Source: an uncultured Campylobacter sp.
Lineage (GTDB): Bacteria > Campylobacterota > Campylobacteria > Campylobacterales > Campylobacteraceae
Assembly (NCBI GenBank): GCA_900772495.1
Contig: CAAHEJ010000077.1
Span: forward strand, 1 to 11,964
Reading direction: 5' to 3'
Length of the DNA: 11,964 nucleotides
Position 1 is the first letter of the stretch; the number at the start of each line of letters is the position of its first letter. The notes under the pieces were generated by a model that saw nothing but the letters and a program-made list of their open reading frames with translations, was not told the origin of the DNA and did not search any database. Shown here in pieces: positions 1-5,178 of the stretch. The position numbers and the translations under genes are program-made.

Positions 1-1
1 A

Positions 2-235
2 ATTATACCATAAAAAGAATTAACAAGGGACTAAAACAAGATGATTAAAGTCGTTAAATTCTTTCCAATTATACCATAAAAAGAATTAACAAGGGACTAA
101 AACGCAAAGTTGTCAGTGATTGCAGGCTGTATAATTATACCATAAAAAGAATTAACAAGGGACTAAAACAATGAGCCAAGTAAATTTCGTAACGCAGTAA
201 TTATACCATAAAAAGAATTAACAAGGGACTAAAAC
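2..235 (-). CRISPR. Type II-C CRISPR array, right-hand end (4 repeats, 3 spacers)
   Basis: Four identical 36-bp repeats lie at 2-37, 68-103, 134-169 and 200-235, separated by three spacers of exactly 30 bp (38-67, 104-133, 170-199). On the plus strand each repeat starts ATTATACCATAAAAAG and ends CAAGGGACTAAAAC. The reverse complement starts GTTTTAGTCCCTTG and ends TATGGTATAAT, the pattern known for Campylobacter type II-C (Cas9) arrays, so the crRNA sense is the minus strand, running towards the window start. Repeat and spacer lengths match that family. The array continues beyond base 1, so its true size is unknown. No cas gene or tracrRNA is visible. The last repeat (200-235) is not degenerate. 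The three spacers are unrelated to one another and I saw no match to them elsewhere in the window. The subtype comes from the repeat sequence alone. Confidence 0.96.
200..208 (-). promoter_or_regulatory. Promoter inside each CRISPR repeat (extended -10), outermost copy
   Basis: On the minus strand the end of the repeat reads ATGGTATAAT: a TG, one base, then a perfect TATAAT (205 down to 200), which is a consensus extended -10. Identical copies end at 134, 68 and 2. No good -35 is present at 17 bp, as expected for an extended -10 promoter. Transcription would start about 7 bases into each spacer, giving crRNAs with roughly 23-24 spacer bases and needing no 5' processing. Repeat-borne crRNA promoters are known from type II-C systems of Neisseria and C. 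jejuni. The sequence match is direct; activity here is inferred. Confidence 0.8.
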
Positions 236-375
236 GAATTTTTATATGCGCTTGGATTAGCAAAGATATACCACGCATTTAACAAATTTTACTATACTAA
301 ACTCTTGTTTTTGTCGAATTTTTTATTTGTTGATGGAAACGCTTTGTAAAACACCATAATTAAAGTAGGATTTTA
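236..375. other. Flank between CRISPR array and trmD
   Basis: This is 140 bp of AT-rich sequence with no open frame of note. It contains no anti-repeat and no tracrRNA-like hairpins. In crRNA orientation it is upstream of the first repeat, so it may include array leader sequence. It must also supply a promoter for trmD if the array separates trmD from rimM. A possible -10, TATACT, lies at 293-298 without a clear -35. The trmD ribosome binding site AAGTAGGA is at 363-370. Confidence 0.5.
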
Positions 376-1086
376 ATGAAATTCACCTTTGTCAGTATTT
401 TTCCAAACCTTATCACGCCTTATTTTGCGGACTCCATACTTGCTAAGGCAAAGGAAAAAGGCTTGTTTGAGACGGATTTTATCGACCCGCGAGAATTCAG
501 CACCGACAAGCACAAAAAGGTAGATGACTACCAAATAAGCGGCGGTGCAGGGCTTTTAATGCTCGCTCAACCCCTTTTTGACACACTTTTGCGCATAAAA
601 GAGCTTGATAATGCTGTAAAATTCATCTTTTTAAGCCCTGTGGCAAAGCCCTTTGTCCAAAAAGACGCCAAACGCTTAGCCAAAGAAAGCCATTTGTGCT
701 TTGTTTGTGGGCGTTACGAGGGCATTGATGAAAGAGTGATTGAAACCTTTGCTGATGAAATTTTTTGCGTTGGAGACTTTGTGCTTACAGGCGGAGAACT
801 CCCTGCACTAATGCTTTGCGATGCTATCTCACGCAACATTAAAGGCGTGCTGGGAAACTCAGCAAGTTTAAATGATGAGAGCTTTGAAAATACGCTTTTA
901 GAAGCCCCTGCTTTTAGCAAGCCTTTTGAATTTGAAAAAAAAATGCAAAAATTTAGTGCCGTTTCAGCTTTTTTAAACGGAAATCACGCTATAATTAGCG
1001 ATTTAAAACACAAATTTTCTGTGTGTAAGACGAAATTTTTTCGTCCAACTTTGGCTTTAAAAGCCTATTTAAAGGACAAGCAATGA
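376..1086 (+). CDS. trmD: tRNA (guanine-N1-)-methyltransferase TrmD
   Basis: TrmD uses S-adenosylmethionine to methylate N1 of G37, next to the anticodon, in tRNAs reading CNN and some other codons, and so prevents +1 frameshifting. The 236-aa length is normal for the family. The N-terminus MKFTFVSIFPNLI, the loop SGGAGLLML (residues 55-63), CGRYEGIDERV (111-121) and the trefoil-knot SAM site VGDFVLTGGELPALML (132-147) are all present. The C-terminal NGNHAII segment (201-207) belongs to the tRNA-binding domain. The ATG follows AAGTAGGA by 5 bases. The stop overlaps the rplS start as ATGA, indicating translational coupling. The usual upstream partner rimM is not seen; a CRISPR array lies there instead. 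Confidence 0.97.
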   Translation: MKFTFVSIFPNLITPYFADSILAKAKEKGLFETDFIDPREFSTDKHKKVDDYQISGGAGLLMLAQPLFDTLLRIKELDNAVKFIFLSPVAKPFVQKDAKRLAKESHLCFVCGRYEGIDERVIETFADEIFCVGDFVLTGGELPALMLCDAISRNIKGVLGNSASLNDESFENTLLEAPAFSKPFEFEKKMQKFSAVSAFLNGNHAIISDLKHKFSVCKTKFFRPTLALKAYLKDKQ

Positions 1087-1439
1087 GAAACAAATTCATC
1101 GAGCAGTTTGAAAACAAGCAAATTGCAGACAAAAAAGTGCCGCAGTTTCGCGCTGGCGATACTTTGCGCCTTGCCATTCGCATACGCGAGGGAGACAAAA
1201 GCCGCATTCAGCATTTTGAGGGCATTTGCATAGCAAGGCGTGGCACGGGCGTTGGCGAAACCTTTATCGTCCGCAAAATCGGCGCGAACAATGTCGGCGT
1301 GGAGCGCATTTTCCCCATTTACAGCGAAAGTTTAGAGGAAATTGCCGTGCTTCGTAGGGGGCGCGTGCGCCGTGCAAGGCTTTACTACCTACGCAATAGG
1401 CGCGGAAAAGCCGCTCGTATCAAAGAGCTGAAAAACTAA
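1083..1439 (+). CDS. rplS: 50S ribosomal protein L19
   Basis: L19 is a structural protein of the large ribosomal subunit, near the contact with the 30S subunit. The 118-aa product is basic, of normal length, and carries typical L19 segments: FRAGDTLRLAIRIREGDK (22-39), FEGICIARRGTGVGETFIVRK (around 45-65), GVERIFPIYS (71-80) and a C-terminal arginine-rich tail (LRRGRVRRARLYYLR). The start overlaps the trmD stop by ATGA, so the two genes are coupled, as in most bacteria. In C. jejuni I recall a transthyretin-like gene (cj0715) after rplS; here the DAHP synthase follows after only 33 bp. Confidence 0.98.
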   Translation: MRNKFIEQFENKQIADKKVPQFRAGDTLRLAIRIREGDKSRIQHFEGICIARRGTGVGETFIVRKIGANNVGVERIFPIYSESLEEIAVLRRGRVRRARLYYLRNRRGKAARIKELKN

Positions 1440-1472
1440 ATGGCATTTGAGTGCCGTTTATAAGGCGTTTTG

Positions 1473-2810
1473 ATGACTTGGACTAAGGATTCGTGGAAAA
1501 ATTTTCCCATCAAGCAGCAGCCCATTTACCCCGATGAAAACGAGCTAAACGCTACCTTGCAAAAGCTTGAAAAGCTACCGCCCCTTATTTTCGCGGGTGA
1601 GGTGCGAAATTTAAAGTCAAAGCTCGCACTCGTGGCACAAAAAGAGGCTTTTTTACTACAAGGTGGCGACTGCGCTGAGAGTTTTGAGAATTTTGGTGCG
1701 GTAAATATCCGTGATATGTTTAAGCTTATGCTTCAAATGGCGATAGTGCTTACCTTTGCGGGCGGTTGCCCTGTGGTAAAGGTTGCGCGCGTGGCGGGGC
1801 AGTTTGCAAAGCCTAGAAGTAGCGATTACGAAGAAGTAAATGGCGTGAAACTCCCTAGCTACCGAGGCGACATTATCAACGGCTTTGAATTTAACGAGCA
1901 GGCAAGAATTCCACAACCAAAACGAATGTTAGAAGCGTATTATCAAAGCGCGACAACGCTAAATTTGCTCCGTGCCTTTGCGCGTGGAGGTTTGGCGGAT
2001 TTGCACGGAGTGCATAATTGGAATTTAGGCTTTTTAAAAAAGGCTGAGCTTGGCAGTCGTTATGAGGCACTCAGCGAGCAGATTTCGCAGGCTTTGGCTT
2101 TTATGGAGGCGTGCGGTATCAGCTCAAAAAATGTGCCAAATTTACGCGAGACGAGCATTTACACTTCACACGAAGCCTTGCTGCTACCTTACGAGCAAGC
2201 TCTTACGCGCGTAGATAGCACGAGCGGGGACATTTATGACTGCTCGGCGCATTTGCTGTGGATAGGAGAGCGCACGCGTGGCTTAGATGAGGCGCACGCG
2301 CACTTTTTAAGCGGCGTGAAAAATCCTTTGGGCGTGAAAATCGGCGCAAGCGCAAAGGCTGACGAGATAAAAGCCCTTGCAAATGTCCTAAACCCCGACA
2401 ACGAAGCAGGACGGCTTAATATCATCATAAGAATGGGTGCTGATAAAATCGGCTCTTGCTTGCCGCAAATCTTTAAAGAGCTGAAAAAAGAAGGGCTAAA
2501 TCTCATTTACAGCATAGACCCGATGCACGGCAACACGACTAAGGCGGGCAATTTCAAAACGCGAGAATTTGGCAAGATAATGGACGAAGTGCGAGCCTTT
2601 TTTGAGATAGCACACGCGGAAGGCGTTTATGCGGGTGGCGTGCATTTGGAGATGACGGGGCAAGATGTAACCGAGTGTGTGGGCGGTAGCGTTACACAAG
2701 AAAGCCTGCAAAACCGCTACGAAACGCAGTGCGACCCGCGCTTAAATGCCGACCAAGCACTTGAACTTGCCTTTTTAATCGCTGATTTTGTGAAAAAGGC
2801 TAGAAAATAA
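1473..2810 (+). CDS. Class II (plant-type) 3-deoxy-7-phosphoheptulonate synthase
   Basis: This enzyme condenses phosphoenolpyruvate and erythrose 4-phosphate to DAHP, the first step of the shikimate pathway to aromatic amino acids. The 445-aa protein has the class II signature LLQGGDCAESF (61-71), where C67 is the expected metal-ligand cysteine. VARVAGQFAKPRS (about 103-115), SYRGDIING, LRAFARGGLADLHGVHNW and the C-terminal HLEMTGQDVTECVGG and CDPRLNADQALELAF also match. This class is unrelated in sequence to E. coli AroF/G/H and is the form used by Campylobacter and Helicobacter. The frame opens with adjacent TTG (1470) and ATG (1473); I chose the ATG because TAAGG at 1461-1465 sits 7 bases before it. 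Usually named aroF or aroG; the symbol is left open. Confidence 0.95.
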   Translation: MTWTKDSWKNFPIKQQPIYPDENELNATLQKLEKLPPLIFAGEVRNLKSKLALVAQKEAFLLQGGDCAESFENFGAVNIRDMFKLMLQMAIVLTFAGGCPVVKVARVAGQFAKPRSSDYEEVNGVKLPSYRGDIINGFEFNEQARIPQPKRMLEAYYQSATTLNLLRAFARGGLADLHGVHNWNLGFLKKAELGSRYEALSEQISQALAFMEACGISSKNVPNLRETSIYTSHEALLLPYEQALTRVDSTSGDIYDCSAHLLWIGERTRGLDEAHAHFLSGVKNPLGVKIGASAKADEIKALANVLNPDNEAGRLNIIIRMGADKIGSCLPQIFKELKKEGLNLIYSIDPMHGNTTKAGNFKTREFGKIMDEVRAFFEIAHAEGVYAGGVHLEMTGQDVTECVGGSVTQESLQNRYETQCDPRLNADQALELAFLIADFVKKARK

Positions 2811-2850
2811 GGCTTTTACGCCTTTAACAAAGCGTGAATTTTAGGCTTTT

Positions 2851-2882
2851 AAAGGCTAAAAATTAAGCAAAATTTAGCCTTT
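2851..2882. terminator. Hairpin between DAHP synthase and yffB-like gene
   Basis: AAAGGCTAAA (2851-2860) pairs perfectly with TTTAGCCTTT (2873-2882) across a 12-base loop. A weaker stem, AAGGC/GCCTT (2809-2813 with 2820-2824), begins right at the DAHP synthase stop codon. Neither stem is followed by a proper T-run on the plus strand, so termination is possible but not convincing. Just downstream, TTGACAC occurs twice, at 2881-2887 and 2894-2900, before the next gene. Confidence 0.4.
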
Positions 2883-2914
2883 GACACGAAAACTTGACAC
2901 ATTAAAGGAAAAAA

Positions 2915-3259
2915 ATGAAACTTTATGGCATAAAAAACTGCAACGCCGTGAAAAAAGGCTGTGAATTTGTCGAAAATTTAAGCTTAAAATATGAATTTTG
3001 CGATATTAAAAAACTTGATGAAAGCACCTTAAATGCGTGGCTAGCACAAAAAAGTTTTAACGAGCTTATCAACACGGCTGGGCTGAGTGCGAAAAAAATC
3101 AAACTCACAAAAGAAAAAGTGTTGAATTTAAGCCAAAATGAAAGCGGACAAAGCGAGCTTAAAACGCTCATCTTGCAAAGCCCGACCCTCATCAAACGCC
3201 CTGTTATCGAACATAAAGGGCAAATTTATGTTGGGAAAGAGTATGAGAATCTAAAATAA
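2915..3259 (+). CDS. ArsC/Spx-family YffB-like thioredoxin-fold protein
   Basis: A 114-aa cytoplasmic protein of the ArsC/Spx/YffB thioredoxin-fold family. The N-terminus MKLYGIKNCNAVKKG carries the active-site cysteine C9 at the end of the first strand, and SPTLIKRPVIEHKG (about 89-102) contains the conserved KRPV segment. The family includes glutaredoxin-dependent arsenate reductases, the RNA polymerase regulator Spx, and YffB proteins of poorly known, possibly glutathione-linked function. The wording KNCNAVKKG is closest to YffB. It matches the C. jejuni gene after the DAHP synthase (cj0717, 'ArsC family'), from memory. AAAGGA precedes the ATG. No arsenic-resistance genes are nearby, so an arsenate reductase label would be unsafe. 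Confidence 0.88.
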   Translation: MKLYGIKNCNAVKKGCEFVENLSLKYEFCDIKKLDESTLNAWLAQKSFNELINTAGLSAKKIKLTKEKVLNLSQNESGQSELKTLILQSPTLIKRPVIEHKGQIYVGKEYENLK

Positions 3260-3334
3260 CTTGTTTTGACAAAAAATTTAAAACTCCACAAACTTAAAAC
3301 GCGAATTTATTTTAGCAAGCAAAAATGTGTAAAT

Positions 3335-3667
3335 TTAAGCTAGTTTTTTATATTCCTCGCCCCACAAAGCAAGGCTGTCAAAAACGCTTTCAAGGCTCTG
3401 TCCTAGCGGGGTTAAAGAGTATTGCACTTTGGGCGGGACTTGCGCAAAAACCTTGCGTTTTACAAGCCGTGCTTCTTCAAGCTCGCGTAAATTTTGCGTC
3501 AGCACCTTTTGCGAAATGTCTTGGTTTTTGGTGGCTGAAATAGACTTTTTCAGCTCGCCAAAACGCCTTGTGTCTTTAAGCAAATCGCGTATGATGAGGA
3601 TTTTCCACTTGTTGCCGATGAGGTTGAGTGCCGTTTCTATGGGGCAAGGGGAGAAATACTTTTTCAT
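3335..3667 (-). CDS. HxlR-family winged-helix transcriptional regulator
   Basis: A 110-aa DNA-binding regulator. The HxlR signature is complete: SPCPIETALNLIGNKWKILI (6-25) at the N-terminus, DTRRFGELKKSI as the helix before the recognition unit, ISQKVLTQNLRELEEARLVKR as recognition helix and turn, then VPPKVQYSLTPLGQSL as the wing. The single cysteine, C8, occupies the position of the redox-sensing cysteine in one-Cys HxlR regulators such as B. subtilis YodB, so thiol or quinone sensing is plausible. C. jejuni has two HxlR regulators (RrpA, RrpB) linked to oxidative stress; which one this resembles more I cannot say. About five extra residues (ATKNQ region) separate KKSI from ISQK. The gene diverges from the reductase/cupin genes, its likely targets, and converges on the yffB-like gene. 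Confidence 0.93.
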   Translation of the reverse strand: MKKYFSPCPIETALNLIGNKWKILIIRDLLKDTRRFGELKKSISATKNQDISQKVLTQNLRELEEARLVKRKVFAQVPPKVQYSLTPLGQSLESVFDSLALWGEEYKKLA

Positions 3668-3740
3668 TTTTGTCCTTTAAATTTAAAAAATTTGCCAAAA
3701 TTATAGCAAATTTTTTTCAAAATTCAAGTCAAAATTCAAA

Positions 3741-3780
3741 AAATTTTCAAAAATTTACAAAAATTTACAAAAATTTTAAA
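3741..3780. repeat. Four 10-bp A/T-tract tandem repeats (likely curved DNA)
   Basis: Four consecutive 10-bp units read AAATTTTCAA, AAATTTACAA, AAATTTACAA and AAATTTTAAA. A/T tracts phased at about one helical turn are a classic cause of intrinsic DNA bending. The flanking sequence (CAAAATTCAAGTCAAAATTCAA, 3718-3739) continues the theme with looser spacing. It lies in the control region between the divergent HxlR and reductase genes, so it may aid promoter activity or regulator binding. Curvature is inferred, not measured. Confidence 0.6.
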
Positions 3781-3801
3781 GCCTTTAAAGGCTTATTTTT
3801 T
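3779..3801 (+). promoter_or_regulatory. 16-bp perfect palindrome followed by T-run
   Basis: AAGCCTTTAAAGGCTT (3779-3794) is identical to its reverse complement and is followed by ATTTTTT. In shape it is a small intrinsic terminator for plus-strand transcripts, but no plus-strand gene ends before it. It could act as a protein-binding dyad, block read-through towards the reductase operon, or fold in the 5' leader of the minus-strand HxlR transcript. The role is open. Confidence 0.45.
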
Positions 3802-3805
3802 CACA

Positions 3806-3827
3806 ATAGTTTCTAAAAGATAACTAT
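3806..3827. promoter_or_regulatory. Candidate HxlR operator: 22-bp dyad
   Basis: ATAGTTTCT (3806-3814) and AGATAACTAT (3818-3827) are inverted copies, with nine paired positions and one extra T in the right arm. The dyad lies between the two divergent genes, 91 bp before the Tat-leader start and 138 bp before the HxlR start. It adjoins the TATATAATA stretch that could supply the minus-strand -10. HxlR regulators bind such dyads in divergent intergenic regions. Assignment to this regulator is inference from position and symmetry. Confidence 0.45.
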
Positions 3828-3846
3828 ATAATAAAAAAGTGCTTAC

Positions 3847-3875
3847 TTGACAAAGTTATGCTAGTGTGTTAAATT
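3847..3875 (+). promoter_or_regulatory. Sigma-70 promoter for the Tat-leader/reductase genes
   Basis: A perfect -35 TTGACA (3847-3852) is followed, after 17 bp, by the -10 TAAATT (3870-3875), preceded by TGT as an extended -10 element. Transcription would start near 3882, giving a leader of about 37 bases before the ATG at 3919. The candidate operator lies 19 bp upstream of the -35. Confidence 0.65.
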
Positions 3876-3918
3876 TCGCTCAACAAATCGATTTGAAATT
3901 AAAAAGAAAGGACGGACG

Positions 3919-4023
3919 ATGAAAAGAAGAGCATTTCTTAAAAAATCATTGTTTGTTTCGGCATCGTTGAGCTTGGGCGCAGTTTCAGGCTTTGGAAAAA
4001 TTCACAAAAAGGAGCGAAAATGA
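3919..4023 (+). CDS. Short ORF consisting of a Tat signal sequence
   Basis: A 34-codon frame encodes MKRRAFLKKSLFVSASLSLG, then AVSGFGKIHKKERK. RRAFLKK matches the twin-arginine motif (R-R-x-F-L-K), and residues 10-26 form the moderately hydrophobic h-region. There is no mature domain. The frame has a strong site, AAAGGA (3907-3912), 6 bases before the ATG. Its last codons (KKER) are made by the ribosome binding site of the next gene (AAGGAG, 4009-4014), and its stop overlaps that gene's start as ATGA. It may be the remnant of a Tat-exported protein whose body was lost, a coupling leader for the reductase, or a real small membrane peptide. I see no homologous remnant downstream. Confidence 0.7.
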   Translation: MKRRAFLKKSLFVSASLSLGAVSGFGKIHKKERK

Positions 4024-4658
4024 AAATCGCAGTTTTAGCCGCAAGCGGCAGGGCAGGCAGACTCATCACTGAGGAAGCCTTAAATAGCGGATATAGCGTG
4101 AGTGCTTTCGTGCGAAACGCTGAAAAAGCAAAGGATTTGGCGCAAAAGGGCGCAAGTGTGGTGCAAAAGGACATTTTTGCGCTTTCAAGTGCTGATTTAC
4201 AGGGCTTTGATGTCATCATCAATGCCTTTGGGGAGTGGGAGGATTTGAGCCTTTACAAAAAGCAAGGCGCGCATTTGGCGGACATTTTAGCGAGCAATAA
4301 GGCGCGCTTTTTAGTCGTGGGCGGTGCTGGTGGCTTGTATATAGACAAAAGCCACACGACAAGACTAATGGACACGCCGAGCTTTCCAGACGCTTACAAG
4401 GGCGTGGCAAACGCTCACGCCGAGCTTTTGGAGCTTTTGCGTTCGCAAAATGCGCTGAATTGGGTATATGTCTGCCCTGCGGCTGAATTTGTAGCCGATG
4501 CGCCCAAAACGGGCAAATACAAAATCATCGGCGAAGAGTTTGAGACGAACGCAAAGGGCGAAAGCAAGGTAAGCTACGCTGATTATGCGAGCGCGATGCT
4601 TGACATAGCGCAAAATTCAAAGCTCAACAAGGTGCGCGTGGGCGTGATAGGGCTTTAA
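4020..4658 (+). CDS. NAD(P)-binding Rossmann-fold reductase (atypical SDR, NmrA/COG2910-like)
   Basis: A 212-aa cytoplasmic protein with one Rossmann domain. MKIAVLAASGRAGRLITEEAL holds the nucleotide-binding glycine loop (ASGRAG, residues 8-13). Acidic and hydrophobic strands follow (ASVVQKDIF, FDVIINAFG), then RFLVVGGAGGLYID (about 96-109), PDAYKGVANAHAELLELL and a C-terminal SYADYASAMLDI. The pattern fits atypical SDRs of the NAD(P)H-flavin/quinone reductase type. The substrate cannot be told from sequence. There is no signal peptide of its own; the Tat leader upstream is in a different frame (overlap ATGA). Divergence from an HxlR regulator recalls E. coli ytfH-qorB and suggests a role against quinones or other electrophiles. 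Confidence 0.85.
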   Translation: MKIAVLAASGRAGRLITEEALNSGYSVSAFVRNAEKAKDLAQKGASVVQKDIFALSSADLQGFDVIINAFGEWEDLSLYKKQGAHLADILASNKARFLVVGGAGGLYIDKSHTTRLMDTPSFPDAYKGVANAHAELLELLRSQNALNWVYVCPAAEFVADAPKTGKYKIIGEEFETNAKGESKVSYADYASAMLDIAQNSKLNKVRVGVIGL

Positions 4659-4665
4659 GCGGTTT

Positions 4666-4693
4666 AAACTTGTGGCAAGTGTCGCAAGTTTTT
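4666..4693 (+). terminator. Probable intrinsic terminator after the reductase gene
   Basis: AAACTTGTG (4666-4674) pairs with CGCAAGTTT (4683-4691), nine pairs including one G-T wobble, around an 8-base loop. The 3' arm runs into a stretch of five T. It begins 8 bases after the reductase stop. A second small stem, AGCAC/GTGCT (4703-4707 with 4711-4715), follows. The cupin gene downstream may therefore be partly uncoupled; a weak TAAAAT (4715-4720) could serve as its -10. Confidence 0.5.
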
Positions 4694-4744
4694 CAACAAA
4701 GCAGCACAAAGTGCTAAAATTTAAACTTTTACAAAGGATAGACA

Positions 4745-5092
4745 ATGTCAAAATTCAGTAAAATCTCACTCGCAAACGAAGCAAGAGTGGAGTTAAAGGA
4801 AAAGCTTGGTTTAACAGGCTGTGAAGTCTCGCTCAATGAGCTGCCAGCTGGCGCAAGCGTGCCATTTTACCACGCTCATCAGCAAAATGAAGAGCTTTAT
4901 CTCTTTTTAGAAGGTGAGGGCTTTATCGAACTAGATAACCAAAAGCTTGCGGTAAAGGCAAATGACGCGGTGCGAGTCGCTCCAAGCGTGATGAGAAAGG
5001 TAATAGCTGCGAGCAAACTACGCTACCTTTGCGTGCAAGCCAAAGAAAACAGCCTTACGCAGTGGAGCGCAACAGACGGCGTAATGGGCTAA
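4745..5092 (+). CDS. Small single-domain cupin protein
   Basis: A 115-aa cytoplasmic protein forming one cupin beta-barrel. Cupin motif 1 is clear: PFYHAHQQNEELYLFLEGEG (40-59), with H43, H45 and E49/E50 as likely metal ligands. Motif 2 (NDAVRVAPSVMRKVIAAS, 73-90) has the usual AP turn, but arginine (R84) stands where a metal-binding histidine is normally found. The site may thus be incomplete, or metal may be bound differently. AAAGGA lies just before the ATG. The gene follows the reductase by 86 bp and shares the HxlR-divergent context. The function is not recognisable. Confidence 0.85.
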   Translation: MSKFSKISLANEARVELKEKLGLTGCEVSLNELPAGASVPFYHAHQQNEELYLFLEGEGFIELDNQKLAVKANDAVRVAPSVMRKVIAASKLRYLCVQAKENSLTQWSATDGVMG

Positions 5093-5108
5093 GCGTTGGT
5101 TTTATGCA

Positions 5109-5146
5109 AAATAAGCTTGTGGTTTGATAAAATTGCAAGCTTATTT
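5109..5146. terminator. Hairpin terminator after the cupin gene
   Basis: AAATAAGCTTG (5109-5119) and CAAGCTTATTT (5136-5146) form a perfect 11-bp stem around a 16-base loop, 16 bases after the cupin stop. It is followed by AAATTT, not a long T-run, so it may be a weak or bidirectional terminator. It separates the stress module from the phosphate operon. Confidence 0.5.
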
Positions 5147-5178
5147 AAATTTAAGCCACTAAATTCAAACTTTTTTCA

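Noticed and set aside
236..375. tracrRNA next to the array
   Set aside because: I looked for an anti-repeat (AAGGGACTAAAA-like) followed by GC-rich hairpins and found none on either strand.
1442..1455. Terminator after rplS (GGCAT/GTGCC)
   Set aside because: The stem has only five pairs with a wobble and no T-run.
1470..1472. TTG as start of the DAHP synthase
   Set aside because: The ATG immediately after it has proper spacing from TAAGG and is the commoner start.
2915..3259. Arsenate reductase
   Set aside because: The family is right, but the sequence is YffB-like and no arsenic genes are nearby, so the specific function is not supported.
3628..3816. 62-residue plus-strand frame rich in Lys/Phe/Asn
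   Set aside because: It is made of the A/T-tract repeats of the control region and overlaps the start of the HxlR gene; no ribosome site or family match.
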